DNA of 64,000 bases from Rarobacter incanus (lineage in GTDB: Bacteria > Actinomycetota > Actinomycetes > Actinomycetales > Cellulomonadaceae), in the NCBI RefSeq assembly GCF_006715765.1, contig NZ_VFNV01000001.1:1550001-1614000 (forward strand), in the 5' to 3' direction. The notes under the pieces are model-generated. The model was not told the origin of the DNA and did not search any database. It saw only the letters and a list, made by a program, of their open reading frames with translations. Below are positions 33,829 through 44,553 of this stretch, in pieces. The position numbers were made by a program, and so were the translations under genes. How positions within the stretch are numbered: the first letter of the stretch is position 1; each line of letters starts with the position of its first letter.

Positions 33829-36474
33829 TTACGATTCGTCTACATTTTCTTCGCCGGACGGCTCCGCGGCGACCGCGGCGGTGTCGTCACCACGATGTGT
33901 CGCTTCGGCGCCCTCGGCGGCGTCCGCCTCACCGTCGCCATCTTCCAGCTCCGACTCGGCGTTGCGCGCAACCGCAATGATGCGGTCGTTCTTGTCCGGC
34001 TTGGCGAAGATGACTCCCTGCGATGTGCGCCCGGTCGGATTGACCTCACGCACCGCTGACCGGACGATCTTGCCCCGCTCCATGATGACAAGCACCTCAT
34101 CGTCCTCGTGGACGACCAGAGCACCGACCAGGTCCCCCCGCGATTCGGGCAGGTTCGCAACCTTGACACCAAGGCCGCCGCGGCCCTGCACCCGATACTG
34201 CTCCACGCTCAGCGCGGTGCGCTTGGCCAGACCGCCCTCGGTGACCGTGAATAGGAACGTGTCATCGGTGATGACATCGCAGGTCAGCAGGTCATCGTCC
34301 CCGCGGAACTTCATGCCCGTCACGCCCGATGTGGCACGCCCCATGGGGCGCAGCGCCTCGTCGGTTGCCGTGAATCGCAGTGACTGCCCCTTGCGCGATA
34401 CCAGAATCAGATCCTCGCCCGCGTTGACGAGCCGCGCCGCGACCAGTTCGTCGGGGTTGCCTTCGTCATCCTCACGCAGGTTGATGGCTATCAACCCACC
34501 GGAACGCGGCGAATCGTATTCTGCCAGCTTCGACTTCTTGACCAAACCGCGCTTGGTGCCGAGTACCAGGTAGTCGGCGGCCTCGTAATCCCTCACCGCC
34601 AGCACCTGCGCGATGCGCTCATCGGGTTGGAAGGCCAGCAGGTTCGCGACGTGCTGCCCCTTGGCGTCGCGCCCGGCCTCCGGAAGCTCGTATCCCTTGG
34701 CGCGGTAGACCCGCCCCAGGTTGGTGAAGAACAGCAACCAGTGGTGGGTGGAGGTAACGAAGAAGTGCTCGACTATGTCGTCCTCGCGCAGCTGCGCCCC
34801 GCGCACTCCCTTGCCACCGCGCCGCTGCGCACGGTACTGGTCGATGCGGGTTCGCTTGACGTACCCGCCGCGCGTGATCGTGACGACCATTTCCTCCTCG
34901 GCGATGAGGTCTTCGATCGAAACCTCCCCGTCGAAGGGCATGATCGACGTGCGCCGATCGTCCCCATATTTATTGACGAGTTCCGCCAGTTCGTCACCCA
35001 CGATGGACCTTTGGCGCTCGGGCCGGGCCAAAATGTCCGTCAGATCCTTGATCTGGCGCTCCAACTCATCGTGGTCATCGATGATCTTCTGGCGCTCCAG
35101 CGCTGCCAAGCGGCGCAGCTGCATCGCCAAAATGGCATTCGCCTGCACCTCATCGATGTCCAGCAACTGGATAAGTCCGCTGCGTGCATCGTCGACGGTA
35201 GCCGACGCGCGGATCAGCGCAATGACCTCGTCGAGCGCATCGAGTGCCTTGAGATAACCGCGCAGGATGTGGATCTTCTCTTCGGCCTCGTTCAGAAGGA
35301 ACCGGGTGCGACGGACAATGACCTCGAGCTGGTGGATCGTCCAGTGCCGCACAAACGCATCGATCGACAGTACCCGCGGCACGCCGTCAACCAGGGCCAG
35401 CATGTTGGCGGAGAAGTTGTTCTGCAGCTGCGTGTGCTTGTAAAGGTTGTTGAGCACAACCTTGGCGACGGCATCGCGTTTGAGCACGACCACCAGCCGC
35501 TGGCCCGTGCGCCCGGAGGTCTCGTCGCGGATGTCCGCGATTCCCTGGATGCGACCGTCCTTGACCAGTTGCGCGATCTTTTCCGCCAGATTATCCGGGT
35601 TGACCTGGTAGGGGAGTTCGGTAACGACCAGGCAAATGCGGCCGTGGATTTCCTCGACGCTGACGACGGCTCGCTGGGTGATTGATCCGCGTCCCGTCCG
35701 GTACGCCTCGTCGATGCCGCGGCGGCCCAGGATCGTTGCCCCGGTGGGGAAGTCGGGGCCCTTGATGCGCTCGATCAGGGCCTCAAGCAGTTCGGCGTTG
35801 GTCGCGTCGGGGTGGTCCAGGTACCACTGAACCCCGGATGCGACCTCCCGCAGGTTGTGCGGCGGGATGTTGGTTGCCATGCCGACCGCGATACCGGCCG
35901 AACCGTTAACCAGCAGGTTCGGGAAGCGCGCGGGCAGCACAACGGGCTCCTGGGTGCGCCCGTCGTAGTTGTCTTGGAAATCGACGGTGTCGCGCTCAAT
36001 ATCGCGCACCATCTCCATGGCGATCGGCGCCATGCGGCATTCGGTGTATCGGGGAGCGGCCGCGGGGTCGTTACCGGGGGACCCAAAGTTGCCCTGCCCG
36101 GCCACCAGCGGGTAGCGAAGCGACCAGTCCTGCACCAGGCGGACCAGCGCATCGTAGATGGCGCTGTCGCCGTGCGGGTGGAACTTACCCATGACGTCGC
36201 CGACAACGCGCGAACACTTCGAAAATGCGCGGTCGGGCCTGTATCCGCCATCGAACATCGCATACAGCACGCGGCGGTGCACTGGTTTGAGGCCGTCGCG
36301 CACGTCCGGCAGCGCCCGCCCGACTATGACACTCATCGCGTAGTCCAGGTATGACCGCTGCATTTCGAGCTGTAGGTCAACCTGTTCGATGCGGTCGTGG
36401 TGCAGGGCAACGGGCGCGTCGTCGTCGGGTTGCAGTGGGTTGGTTGGCGGTACGGGCGGGGTCTGATCGCTCAT
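33829..36474 (-). CDS. gyrA: DNA gyrase subunit A
   Basis: 881 residues. This is the breakage-reunion subunit of the A2B2 topoisomerase that introduces negative supercoils. The catalytic tyrosine is Y143 in APRYTECRM. The quinolone-resistance region reads [12 protein letters not shown], with Ser104 and Asp108 at the two main resistance positions, so wild-type fluoroquinolone susceptibility is expected from this subunit. The C-terminal beta-pinwheel with the GyrA-box (QRRGGKG near 620) is complete, followed by an acidic tail. It lies downstream of gyrB with a 138-base gap. Confidence 0.97.
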   Translation of the reverse strand: MSDQTPPVPPTNPLQPDDDAPVALHHDRIEQVDLQLEMQRSYLDYAMSVIVGRALPDVRDGLKPVHRRVLYAMFDGGYRPDRAFSKCSRVVGDVMGKFHPHGDSAIYDALVRLVQDWSLRYPLVAGQGNFGSPGNDPAAAPRYTECRMAPIAMEMVRDIERDTVDFQDNYDGRTQEPVVLPARFPNLLVNGSAGIAVGMATNIPPHNLREVASGVQWYLDHPDATNAELLEALIERIKGPDFPTGATILGRRGIDEAYRTGRGSITQRAVVSVEEIHGRICLVVTELPYQVNPDNLAEKIAQLVKDGRIQGIADIRDETSGRTGQRLVVVLKRDAVAKVVLNNLYKHTQLQNNFSANMLALVDGVPRVLSIDAFVRHWTIHQLEVIVRRTRFLLNEAEEKIHILRGYLKALDALDEVIALIRASATVDDARSGLIQLLDIDEVQANAILAMQLRRLAALERQKIIDDHDELERQIKDLTDILARPERQRSIVGDELAELVNKYGDDRRTSIMPFDGEVSIEDLIAEEEMVVTITRGGYVKRTRIDQYRAQRRGGKGVRGAQLREDDIVEHFFVTSTHHWLLFFTNLGRVYRAKGYELPEAGRDAKGQHVANLLAFQPDERIAQVLAVRDYEAADYLVLGTKRGLVKKSKLAEYDSPRSGGLIAINLREDDEGNPDELVAARLVNAGEDLILVSRKGQSLRFTATDEALRPMGRATSGVTGMKFRGDDDLLTCDVITDDTFLFTVTEGGLAKRTALSVEQYRVQGRGGLGVKVANLPESRGDLVGALVVHEDDEVLVIMERGKIVRSAVREVNPTGRTSQGVIFAKPDKNDRIIAVARNAESELEDGDGEADAAEGAEATHRGDDTAAVAAEPSGEENVDES

Positions 36475-36612
36475 GACTGTGGTTCCTTCTTAGGCGTGGT
36501 GGCCGGTACTCGCCGCCTCCGCAACGGAGGGCGAGCGCCCGGCACTGGGGCTGTGTGCGTTATTCCTGAGGGCGGGGTGGGCCCAGGGGCCCGACCCCAA
36601 CCAGCGGGCCGA

Positions 36613-38658
36613 CTAGATGTCCAGGAACCGCACATCCTTTGCCTTGCGTTGAATGAAGTCGCGCCGCGAATCGACGTCCTCACCCATCAAGATCGAGAAG
36701 GTTTCATCTGCCGCGGCCGCGTCGGACAGCGTCACCTGCAGCAGGGTGCGTTCAGCCGGATCCATGGTCGTTTCCCACAACTCCGAATAATCCATCTCGC
36801 CTAGACCCTTGTAGCGCTGAATGCCGTTTTCCTTCGGAATTCGCTTTCCTGCGGCGATTCCCGCCTCCAAGAACGCGTCGCGCTCCTTGTCGGAATACAC
36901 GAACTCATGCTCCGAGTTGGTCCACTTGAGCCGGTACAGCGGGGGCTGCGCCAGGTACACGTGCCCGTGCTCGATCAGGGGGCGCATGTACCTAAACAGC
37001 AACGTCAGCAGCAGCGTGCAGATGTGTTGGCCATCAACATCCGCGTCCGCCATCAGCACGATCTTGTGATAACGCAGCTTGGCGAGATCGAAATCCTCGC
37101 CAATTCCGGTACCGAACGCCGTAATTAGCCCCTGGACTTCCTGGTTGGACAGGGCGCGGTCCAAGCGCGCCCTCTCGACGTTCAGGATCTTTCCGCGAAT
37201 CGGCATGATGGCCTGGTTGTGGGGGTTGCGACCGCGCACCGCCGAACCGCCCGCGGAATCCCCTTCGACGATGAAGATCTCGCATTCGACGGGCTTATTC
37301 GATTGGCAGTCTTTGAGCTTGCCGGGCATCGAATTCGACTCAAGCAGGCCCTTGCGCCTAGTCGCCTCGCGCGCCTTGCGTGCGGCCAACCGCGCCTGGG
37401 AAGCCTGGATGGCCTTGCGGATGACATCCTTCGCCTCGTTGGGGTGGGAATCCAACCAATCCCCCAGCTTTTCGTTGACCACGGTTTGCACGAAGGCCTT
37501 CGCCTCGGTGTTGCCCAGTTTGGTCTTGGTCTGCCCCTCAAACTGCGGCTCACCGAGCTTGATCGAGATCACCGCAGTCAGTCCCTCACGAACGTCATCG
37601 CCCGTTAGATTCTCGTCGCGTTCCTTCAGGATCCCCTTGGCGCGCGCGTAGCGGTTGATCAACGAGGTCAGCGCCGCGCGGAACCCCTCCTCATGCGTTC
37701 CGCCTTCGGTCGTGGAGATCGTATTTGCGAACGAGTGCACCGACTCCGAATAGGCGGTCGTCCATTGCATCGCGAGTTCGAGCGAGATGCGCTTGGTGGT
37801 GTCCTCGGCCTCCACGTCGATGATGTCGGGGTGCACAATGTCGAACCGCTTGGTGGCATTCAAGTGGCGCACGTAATCGATGAGGCCACGGTCGTACATG
37901 TAGCTAACAACGTTGGGATCGGTGGTCTGATCCGCGCCCGTAATCTCATCGTCAACGTCGGCATGGGGGCGCTCGTCGGTCAGTGTGATGCGCAACCCCT
38001 TATTGAGGAAGGCCATCTGCTGGAACCTAGCCCGCAGCGTTTCGAAATCGTATTCGGTGGTTTCGAAGATCTCGGGATCGGCCCAGAACGTCTGCTGGGT
38101 TCCGGTTTCCGTCGTGGCCTCACCGCGCACCAATTCGCCCACGGGGTGACCACCGTTGGCAAACTTCTGCGTCCACACGTACCCGTCGCGCTTGACCACG
38201 GTTTCAACGCGAGTTGACAGTGCATTGACCACGGAAATACCGACACCGTGCAATCCACCCGACACGGCGTAGCCGCCGCCACCAAATTTTCCGCCCGCGT
38301 GCAGGATCGTCATAACGACCTCCACCGTTGGGCGCCCCTCGGTGGGGTGAATCGCCACGGGGATTCCGCGCCCGTTGTCCACCACGCGCACGCCGCCGTC
38401 CGCCAGCAGTGTCACCTCGATGTGATCACAGTATCCGGCCAGCGCCTCATCCACAGAGTTATCCACAACCTCGTAGACCAGGTGGTGCAGGCCGCGTTCA
38501 CCCGTGGAACCGATGTACATTCCGGGGCGCTTGCGCACCGCCTCAAGGCCCTCAAGGACGGTGATCGCCGATGCATCGTAGGCAGCTTCAACCCGATCGT
38601 GGTGAATGGGTGACGTCTCAAAATGTTCTGCAGCTTCGTTCTGTTCAGGCTCAGTCAC
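36613..38658 (-). CDS. gyrB: DNA gyrase subunit B
   Basis: 681 residues. The GHKL ATPase domain carries [22 protein letters not shown] and [15 protein letters not shown]. The transducer domain follows, then the TOPRIM domain with EGDSAGGSA and DADVDGQHI, and the C-terminal QRYKGLGEM. The ATP-powered subunit pairs with GyrA encoded next. The start is GTG 38658 ([14 protein letters not shown]). The 292 bases upstream to dciA contain no gene. A DnaA box TTATCCACA lies within the coding region at 38459-38467. Confidence 0.97.
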   Translation of the reverse strand: MTEPEQNEAAEHFETSPIHHDRVEAAYDASAITVLEGLEAVRKRPGMYIGSTGERGLHHLVYEVVDNSVDEALAGYCDHIEVTLLADGGVRVVDNGRGIPVAIHPTEGRPTVEVVMTILHAGGKFGGGGYAVSGGLHGVGISVVNALSTRVETVVKRDGYVWTQKFANGGHPVGELVRGEATTETGTQQTFWADPEIFETTEYDFETLRARFQQMAFLNKGLRITLTDERPHADVDDEITGADQTTDPNVVSYMYDRGLIDYVRHLNATKRFDIVHPDIIDVEAEDTTKRISLELAMQWTTAYSESVHSFANTISTTEGGTHEEGFRAALTSLINRYARAKGILKERDENLTGDDVREGLTAVISIKLGEPQFEGQTKTKLGNTEAKAFVQTVVNEKLGDWLDSHPNEAKDVIRKAIQASQARLAARKAREATRRKGLLESNSMPGKLKDCQSNKPVECEIFIVEGDSAGGSAVRGRNPHNQAIMPIRGKILNVERARLDRALSNQEVQGLITAFGTGIGEDFDLAKLRYHKIVLMADADVDGQHICTLLLTLLFRYMRPLIEHGHVYLAQPPLYRLKWTNSEHEFVYSDKERDAFLEAGIAAGKRIPKENGIQRYKGLGEMDYSELWETTMDPAERTLLQVTLSDAAAADETFSILMGEDVDSRRDFIQRKAKDVRFLDI

Positions 38659-38950
38659 TACGGGTGTCGCTCCTTATGTCATAGGTCGGGCAGGACAACA
38701 ATTCCAACGAATTCCCGACTCTCACTGCCCGCGGTACATTCAACGGCTTGCAGCGGCATCCCCGCGACATCTGGTGTCCCGGCGGGCCACCGCGCTAGGT
38801 TGAACAACTTCCCTAAGTCTACCCGACGGGACCGACATTCAACCGTATTTGGGCGTATTCGGTACGCTTGGCCGATTCTGTACCCGTTTGGCGGGGACCC
38901 CTCATAACGAGGGTGCGCTCGCCTCTGGGGCGATTTTCGGGGCCGTGAAG

Positions 38951-39463
38951 TTATCCCCAGGTGTCGCGGGGCCCTCGCCCGCGGACCGCTTTGGGTCCAC
39001 GCCCGAACGATCGCGTGCTGGGTCCGAGAATCTTCACGGCCGTGACGACACCTTCGCCGACCTCGGAATCGAACTTCGCCAGCAACTGATTCGTAAGCAG
39101 TCGCAGCTGCGTCGCCCAGGTGGTCGAACTGCACCGCACGGTCAAGACCCCGTTAGTGAATTCGGTTGGTTCGGTGTGCTGCGCGACCACATCCCCCACA
39201 ATTTCGGGCCACCTACCCAAAACCGCCCCCACGGACAGCTGGTTTGCCCAACCCCGCTGCTTGACCAACGAGGCCAGCGACTCCCCCAACAACCGCGGAT
39301 CCCGGGAACCCGTGTCCTCGCGGATAGGCGCCACCGCGGATACCGGTGAACGGCGCGGCTTGGCGCCGCGCTTCTTAGCTTCCCCTTTTATGCGGTCCAG
39401 CAGCTCGCGTCCGAACTGGTCGTCGTTGCCGGCCTCGAGCGGCGGCCGCTGATCAGATGACAC
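38951..39463 (-). CDS. dciA: DciA-type (DUF721) helicase-loader-like protein
   Basis: 170 residues with the DUF721/DciA fold: LASLVKQRGWANQLSVGAVLGRWPEIVGDVVAQHTEPTEF then GVLTVRCSSTTWATQLRLL. DciA helps load the DnaB replicative helicase in bacteria without DnaC. The N-terminal 60 residues are basic and probably disordered. The start is GTG 39463, overlapping the recF stop by 11 bases, so translation is coupled to recF. The order dnaA-dnaN-recF-dciA-gyrB is standard in Actinomycetota. Confidence 0.92.
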   Translation of the reverse strand: MSSDQRPPLEAGNDDQFGRELLDRIKGEAKKRGAKPRRSPVSAVAPIREDTGSRDPRLLGESLASLVKQRGWANQLSVGAVLGRWPEIVGDVVAQHTEPTEFTNGVLTVRCSSTTWATQLRLLTNQLLAKFDSEVGEGVVTAVKILGPSTRSFGRGPKAVRGRGPRDTWG

Positions 39464-40652
39464 GGTTCACTTCCGCGGCCATAACATCGAACCGGGCCCC
39501 CTCTAGTTCCCCCGGAATGTCCTGGGCAACGGCAGCCGTGATCAGCACCTGCTTCGCCCGGGCAACGCGCTCGACCAGGCGCGCGCGCCTGCGCGCATCG
39601 AGCTCCGCGAACACGTCATCCAAGATCATGACCGGCTCAGCGTCCTGACCCCACGGGGACCAGGAATGATCGCCGCCGATCGACCCCTGGGTCAAGAGGT
39701 CGTACGACGCAAGCCTCAGCGCCAGTGCCATGGACCACGATTCGCCGTGACTCGCGTGCGTCTTCACGGCCAAATCGTCGATCGTCAACGCCACCTCATC
39801 GCGGTGCGGACCGACCAGGGTGACGCCGCGCTCAAGTTCCTTGGGACGCACGCGCGTCAGCGCATCAAGCATCCTGGCTTCGACCATCGACGCCGAAACT
39901 TCGTTAGCCCTAAACAACTCATCGCCCGCATCCCCGTGCGCGTCCAACCCGGAACGGTATTGCGCGTGAGCGGTTCCCTGGCTCGAACTGACCTGGTCAT
40001 ACGCGGCGACGAGGTAGGGATGTAGGTGCCTGACGATCGCGTGGCGCAATTCCGTTATCTGGCCGCCCAACTGGGCCAGTTTGGCATCCCACACATCGAG
40101 CGTGCGCAGGTCATCCGCACCCTTATCGGGCGACCTCCGGCGCGGTCCGGCACTTTTAAGCAGGGTGTTGCGCTGGCGCAGCACCCTCTCATAGTCACCC
40201 AACACGCCGACAAAGCGAGGCACGAGCTGCACCGAAAGCCTATCCAGGAAGACACGGCGCTCGTTCGGATCGCCCTTCACCAAGGCCAAATCCTCCGGCG
40301 CAAATGTGACGGCGTGCACCAGACCCAAAATGTCCTTCGCGCGCACGACCGAACCACGGTTGATGCGCGCCCGGTTCGACTTCCCGGGCAGTATTTCGAC
40401 CTCCGCCGTGCTTGCCCTGTCGCCCCTGACGATGCGAGACCTGATCACCGCGCGCTCCGCGCCCGCCCTAAGCAGCGGCGCATCGCCGGCCACCCTGTGG
40501 CTCGCGAGCGTCGCAAGGTAGCCAACCGCTTCGACGATGTTCGTTTTGCCCTGTCCGTTGGGCCCTACCAGGGCGTTGACTCCCGGATCAAATTCCAGAT
40601 CGACGTGGTGGTAGTTTCGAAAATCGCTTAAGGAAAGGTGCGAGACGTACAC
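39453..40652 (-). CDS. recF: DNA replication and repair protein RecF
   Basis: A 399-residue SMC-like ATPase that helps RecO/RecR load RecA at gaps. It starts MYVSHLSLSDFRNYHHVDLEFDPGVNALVGPNGQGKTNIVEAVGYL, with Walker A GPNGQGKTN at about 30-38. The signature segment SHGESWSMALALRLASYDLL and Walker B/D-loop MILDDVFAELDARRR are intact. The start is GTG 40652. It lies 18 bases after dnaN and overlaps dciA. Confidence 0.95.
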   Translation of the reverse strand: MYVSHLSLSDFRNYHHVDLEFDPGVNALVGPNGQGKTNIVEAVGYLATLASHRVAGDAPLLRAGAERAVIRSRIVRGDRASTAEVEILPGKSNRARINRGSVVRAKDILGLVHAVTFAPEDLALVKGDPNERRVFLDRLSVQLVPRFVGVLGDYERVLRQRNTLLKSAGPRRRSPDKGADDLRTLDVWDAKLAQLGGQITELRHAIVRHLHPYLVAAYDQVSSSQGTAHAQYRSGLDAHGDAGDELFRANEVSASMVEARMLDALTRVRPKELERGVTLVGPHRDEVALTIDDLAVKTHASHGESWSMALALRLASYDLLTQGSIGGDHSWSPWGQDAEPVMILDDVFAELDARRRARLVERVARAKQVLITAAVAQDIPGELEGARFDVMAAEVNRVI

Positions 40653-40670
40653 GATCCCTACCGCCGCTTT

Positions 40671-41804
40671 CTACGCGGTGAAGCGAATGGGGACCAACAG
40701 GTAGCGATAGTTATCCACAATCTCACCGGCGGGGTCGTTGAGGCCGATGAATTCGACGGGCTTGTTCGGATGAGTGAAGCCCATCCGCACATAATCCGTC
40801 CCCAACGCGCCCAGACCGTCGAGCAGGTAGTGGGGGTTGAACGCGACCGAAATATCGTCGCCTTCGAGCGTGGCTTCCAGAATCTCCGAGGCCTGGGCAT
40901 CGTCACCCTGGCCCGCGTCGAGAACTACCTGGCCCTGCGAGAAAGTCAGGCGGATGGGCGTGTTGCGCTCTGCCACCAAAGCAACGCGCTTAGTCGCTTC
41001 GATCAGGGTTTGCGTCTTGGTGATTGCTTGAATAGGTGTCGACTCGGGGAAGAGGCGGCGCACGTGCGGGTAGTCACCGTCTTCGAGCTGGGAGGTCGTT
41101 ATCCTCCCGCCGGCCAAGAAGCCGATGCGATCCATGCCGCTTCCGGTTTGCAGGCCGATGTCAACGCGTCCAGCAGAACTGAACGACTTTGCCGCCTCGC
41201 TCAGAGTCTTGGCGCGCACCAGCGCCGCCGTTTCAAAGCTGGGGTTCGCGGGTTGCCAACTCACCTCGCGCAGCGCAAGACGGTAGCGGTCGGTCGCTAG
41301 CAACGTGATCTTTTCGCCCTCGATCTCGACCCGCACCGTCGTCAGCAGCGGCAGCGTGTCATCCTTCGATGCAGCCACGGTGACCTGCGCAACGGCGTGA
41401 GTGAACTCGTCCGAATCAATCGAACCAACCAACTCGGGTAGATCAGGCAGTGCCGGATACTCTTCGACGGGCATCGTCAGGAGCGTGAAGCGGCTCGAGC
41501 CGCACACAACGTTCGCCTTCGTACCCTCCGTCGTGATTTCGACGGGCTTATTCGGCAAGGCGCGCGAGATCTCGGCGAGCAAACGCCCGGACACGAGAAT
41601 CGTTCCCTGCTCCGATACCTCCGCCGCGACGGTCGAGCGGGCCGAAACCTCGTAATCGAAGGTCGACAAAGAGATCGATGACGAGTCCTGCGAATGAATC
41701 AGGACGCCGGAAAGCACGGGAGCCGGCGGACGCTGCGGCAATGTGCGCGCCGTCCAGGTCACAGCCTCCGCGAGTACGTCGCGGTCCAAGCGAAACTTCA
41801 TCAT
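40671..41804 (-). CDS. dnaN: DNA polymerase III sliding clamp (beta subunit)
   Basis: A 377-residue three-domain clamp: MMKFRLDRDVLAEAVTWTARTLPQRPPAPVLSG at the N terminus, and the conserved C-terminal NPHYLLDGLGAL and YRYLLVPIRFTA. It forms a ring dimer that tethers polymerase III. GAGGTGA precedes the ATG by about four bases. A DnaA box TTATCCACA overlaps codons near the 3' end (40711-40719). The 392-base gap to dnaA holds the predicted origin. Confidence 0.97.
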   Translation of the reverse strand: MMKFRLDRDVLAEAVTWTARTLPQRPPAPVLSGVLIHSQDSSSISLSTFDYEVSARSTVAAEVSEQGTILVSGRLLAEISRALPNKPVEITTEGTKANVVCGSSRFTLLTMPVEEYPALPDLPELVGSIDSDEFTHAVAQVTVAASKDDTLPLLTTVRVEIEGEKITLLATDRYRLALREVSWQPANPSFETAALVRAKTLSEAAKSFSSAGRVDIGLQTGSGMDRIGFLAGGRITTSQLEDGDYPHVRRLFPESTPIQAITKTQTLIEATKRVALVAERNTPIRLTFSQGQVVLDAGQGDDAQASEILEATLEGDDISVAFNPHYLLDGLGALGTDYVRMGFTHPNKPVEFIGLNDPAGEIVDNYRYLLVPIRFTA

Positions 41805-42196
41805 TCACCTCAGCGAATCAACATTTTTGGCAAGGGTCCACAGTAACAGTACGACAAAAAGGTCCCGGGTGGTTACTAGTGGATGCCCGACTCGCGCGGT
41901 GGGCGCCGACCGCCTCATGGCGGTGTGCACAATGACCCCTTTAGTTAAGTTTCGTAGTAGCCATAGGTGCTGTGGATTGTGTGGAAAATGGCGATTGCTG
42001 TTGAAATCACGCCAATGGCGAATGTGATCCGGCGTGGGGACGGACGGTGCGAAAACTACAAGGTCCTGTGAATTGTTGCCGTCTCGACATTGGCAGTCCA
42101 CCGAAACTTGTCATTTTGTCCACCGGTTTTCGCCGCTTGCTCCACCGTCGTCCACACCCGTATCCACAGCTGGGGATGAAATTGCACGGGCGTAAG
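41805..42196. other. Predicted replication origin region (oriC), dnaN-dnaA gap
   Basis: 392 bases without a gene, holding a cluster of DnaA-box-like 9-mers on both strands. They are TGTGGATTG (41971-41979), TGTGGAAAA (41980-41988), TTGTCCACC (42116-42124), TCGTCCACA (42148-42156) and GTATCCACA (42160-42168). The stretch 41940-42015 is less GC-rich than its surroundings and could be the unwinding part. The gap between dnaA and dnaN is the usual actinobacterial oriC. The dnaA stop and a T-poor hairpin region lie at its right side. Exact initiation sites cannot be fixed by reading. Confidence 0.75.
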
Positions 42197-43657
42197 TTAG
42201 TGCCGGTGCTGCTTGATCCGGGCCGTCAGTTCTTGTACCTGGTTGTAGGTCGAGCGACGTTCCGCCATCAGTGCGGCTATCTTCCGATTCGCGTGCATAA
42301 CCGTCGTGTGGTCGCGGCCGCCGAAGTGTTGCCCGATCTTTGGCAGCGACAGATCTGTGAGCTCGCGGCAAAGGTACATGGCGATCTGGCGCGCGGTGAC
42401 CAGGGTCCGTGAGCGTGACGTGCCGCAGACATCGTCTACCGTCAGGCTGAAGTACGAGGCCGTTTGGGCGATGACGGTGGCGGCGGTGATTTGCTGGACG
42501 CCGTCGTCGGTGATCAGATCCTTGAGGACGATCTCGGCGATAGACAGGTCGACGCTCTGGTTGTTGAGGTTCGCGAATGCGGTGACGCGAATCAGCGCGC
42601 CTTCGAGTTCGCGGATGTTCGACGAGATCCGCGAGGCAATGTAGTCGTGCACTTCGTCCGGAACATCGAGGGCCTCGGCCGCCGCCTTCTTGCGCAGGAT
42701 CGCGATGCGGGTTTCCAGGTCCGGCGGCTGAACGTCGGTGAGCAGGCCGGATTGGAATCGCGACCGCAACCGGTCCTCGAATCCGTCGAGTTGCTTGGGC
42801 GGCAGATCGGATGTCAACACTATGTGTTTGTTGGAGTCGTGCAGCGTGTTGAAAGTGTGGAAAAACTCTTCCATCGTCTGTTCCTTGCCCTGCAGGAACT
42901 GGATGTCATCAATGAGGAGTAGATCGACGTCGCGGTAGCGGCGCTGAAAGGCACCGGCCTTTCCTTCGGAGATGGAGTTGATGAAGTCGTTCGTGAATTC
43001 TTCGGAGTTCACGTAGCGGACCTTCATGTGCGGGAACATGCTGAGGGTCGAGTGACCGATCGCGTGGAGCAGGTGGGTCTTGCCAAGGCCCGAGTCCCCG
43101 TAGATGAAAAGCGGGTTGTATGCCTTGCCCGGTTGTTCGGCGACCGCATAGGCGGCGGCGTAGGCAAAGCGGTTGGACGAGCCGATGACGAACGTCTCGA
43201 AGGTGTACTTGGGGTTCAGACGCGCCTCTTCGAGCGGTAGCGGCGCTCCGGGCTTGAGAGGTCGCGAGGGGATGAAATCCGGCTCGTCGTCATCGATGTC
43301 GGCATCGGGTGCGGCGTTGTTCCCGCCCTGGTCGGCGCCTGGCGAACCAGCGGCATGGAGCGAAGCGGTATCTTGATCCCCAGAGTGCAGGTCTTCCAGC
43401 TCAGGATCGACAGTAAGGACGAGCTTCGTGTCGGCGCCCACAACCTCACTGAGCGCTTGATCGATCGCCTTGCGGACTCGCTGCTCGATGTAATCGCGAG
43501 TTGCGTCGTTCGCCACGGCTCCCACAAGGGTGTTGTTGAAGTACCCCATGGGTTTGATGAACCAGGCGTATCCGATCTGTCGTTGGTTGATCGTCGGATC
43601 TGCGGCTAGCAGGTTCAGCGTTGAGCGCCACAGCTCGTGGGGGTCGATTTCTGGCAT
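42197..43657 (-). CDS. dnaA: Chromosomal replication initiator DnaA
   Basis: 486 residues in four domains. Domain I is PHELWRSTLNLLAADP. Domain II is an acidic, variable linker (about 95-160). Domain III is AAA+ with Walker A GDSGLGKTHLLHAIG, Walker B LLIDDIQFL, and sensor LRSRFQSGLL. Domain IV binds DNA with CGTSRSRTLVTARQIAMYLCREL and the DnaA signature GGRDHTTVMHA. It melts oriC and recruits the helicase. The start is ATG 43657 after GGATGA. It is the first gene of the dnaA-dnaN-recF-dciA-gyrB-gyrA strand. Confidence 0.97.
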   Translation of the reverse strand: MPEIDPHELWRSTLNLLAADPTINQRQIGYAWFIKPMGYFNNTLVGAVANDATRDYIEQRVRKAIDQALSEVVGADTKLVLTVDPELEDLHSGDQDTASLHAAGSPGADQGGNNAAPDADIDDDEPDFIPSRPLKPGAPLPLEEARLNPKYTFETFVIGSSNRFAYAAAYAVAEQPGKAYNPLFIYGDSGLGKTHLLHAIGHSTLSMFPHMKVRYVNSEEFTNDFINSISEGKAGAFQRRYRDVDLLLIDDIQFLQGKEQTMEEFFHTFNTLHDSNKHIVLTSDLPPKQLDGFEDRLRSRFQSGLLTDVQPPDLETRIAILRKKAAAEALDVPDEVHDYIASRISSNIRELEGALIRVTAFANLNNQSVDLSIAEIVLKDLITDDGVQQITAATVIAQTASYFSLTVDDVCGTSRSRTLVTARQIAMYLCRELTDLSLPKIGQHFGGRDHTTVMHANRKIAALMAERRSTYNQVQELTARIKQHRH

Positions 43658-44047
43658 GTCATCCTCATGGTGGGCACAGCGGGCCCGGAAACTTATTCAC
43701 AAAAAACACCTGTAGTTATTCACACGTGGGGATATCATCGTGTCCCTTGAGCGAGAACTACTTAGTGGCCATCGTTGTCGGTTACTGTAATCCAATATAT
43801 CCACAGAGTTTTCCACAGATGTGGGTGACGGGCAAGGTGGATGGCGGTGAATTACCGGATCATTGTTTGACGTATCGCCTTTCAAACCGTATTATTTTGT
43901 AGTTCATGTGGTGTTGCCGTGCCCTTTTGCGGGTGCGACGGGTTCCTTGCCTTTGTCGAGCAACAGTTGGATTTCCCAAAGGTTGCGCGGAGCGCCACGA
44001 CCCGAGGCACGTGGTGTGCCTACCCCTTGAATACGTTGGAGTTTCTC
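43658..44047. promoter_or_regulatory. dnaA-rpmH divergent control region with DnaA boxes
   Basis: 390 bases with four DnaA-box-like sites: TTATTCACA at 43693-43701 and 43716-43724, ATATCCACA at 43797-43805, and TTTTCCACA at 43809-43817. The first pair is within 70 bases of the dnaA start and suits autoregulation. The A/T-rich stretch 43860-43910 (ATTATTTTGTAG) likely holds the rpmH promoter. No gene is supported. Confidence 0.7.
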
Positions 44048-44185
44048 GTGAGCAAGCGCACTTTTCAGCCAAATAACAGGCGTCGCGCCAAGGTCCACGG
44101 CTTCCGCCTGCGGATGCAGACCCGCGCCGGCCGAGCCATCCTTTCCGCACGCCGCCGCAAGGGCCGTTCGGAGCTAGCGGCCTGA
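44048..44185 (+). CDS. rpmH: 50S ribosomal protein L34
   Basis: A 45-residue, highly basic protein: [20 protein letters not shown] followed by [20 protein letters not shown] and SELAA. This is the complete L34 consensus. The frame is open 5' to 43919 but the start is GTG 44048, which gives the conserved first residues. rnpA starts 3 bases after its stop. Confidence 0.97.
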   Translation: MSKRTFQPNNRRRAKVHGFRLRMQTRAGRAILSARRRKGRSELAA

Positions 44186-44188
44186 GTT

Positions 44189-44551
44189 TTGTTGCCCGCT
44201 GCACAACGTCTGCATCGTTCAGAAGACTTTAAGTTGGCCTTCCGGTCAGGCATTCGTGCTGGCCGCGACGATATAGTCGTGCACATGGCCCGCGCCGTCG
44301 GTGATAATCCGACCCGCGCGGGTCTTGTGGTATCTAAAGCAGTTGGGAACGCCGTCACGCGCAATAAGGTCAAGCGTCGTTTGCGTGCGTCCTTGCGCAC
44401 GGAGTTGGAGCAGGCGCCGCATGGATCGATCGTCGTAGTCAGGGCACTGCCTGGTGCGGCCAGTGTCGATTTCTCGTCGCTTACCTCGCAGCTCAGCAGC
44501 GGAATCAGTGCGTGCGTGCGTAAGGTGCAGCGGATGGACACTGTGCGATAG
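44189..44551 (+). CDS. rnpA: Ribonuclease P protein component
   Basis: A 120-residue basic protein that supports RNase P RNA in 5' tRNA maturation. Family features: MLPAAQRLHRSEDFKLAFRSG and the RNR motif AVTRNKVKRRLRASLR (about 55-70). The start is TTG 44189, three bases after the rpmH stop, so the two genes are coupled. yidD follows after 2 bases. Confidence 0.95.
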   Translation: MLPAAQRLHRSEDFKLAFRSGIRAGRDDIVVHMARAVGDNPTRAGLVVSKAVGNAVTRNKVKRRLRASLRTELEQAPHGSIVVVRALPGAASVDFSSLTSQLSSGISACVRKVQRMDTVR

Positions 44552-44553
44552 GC

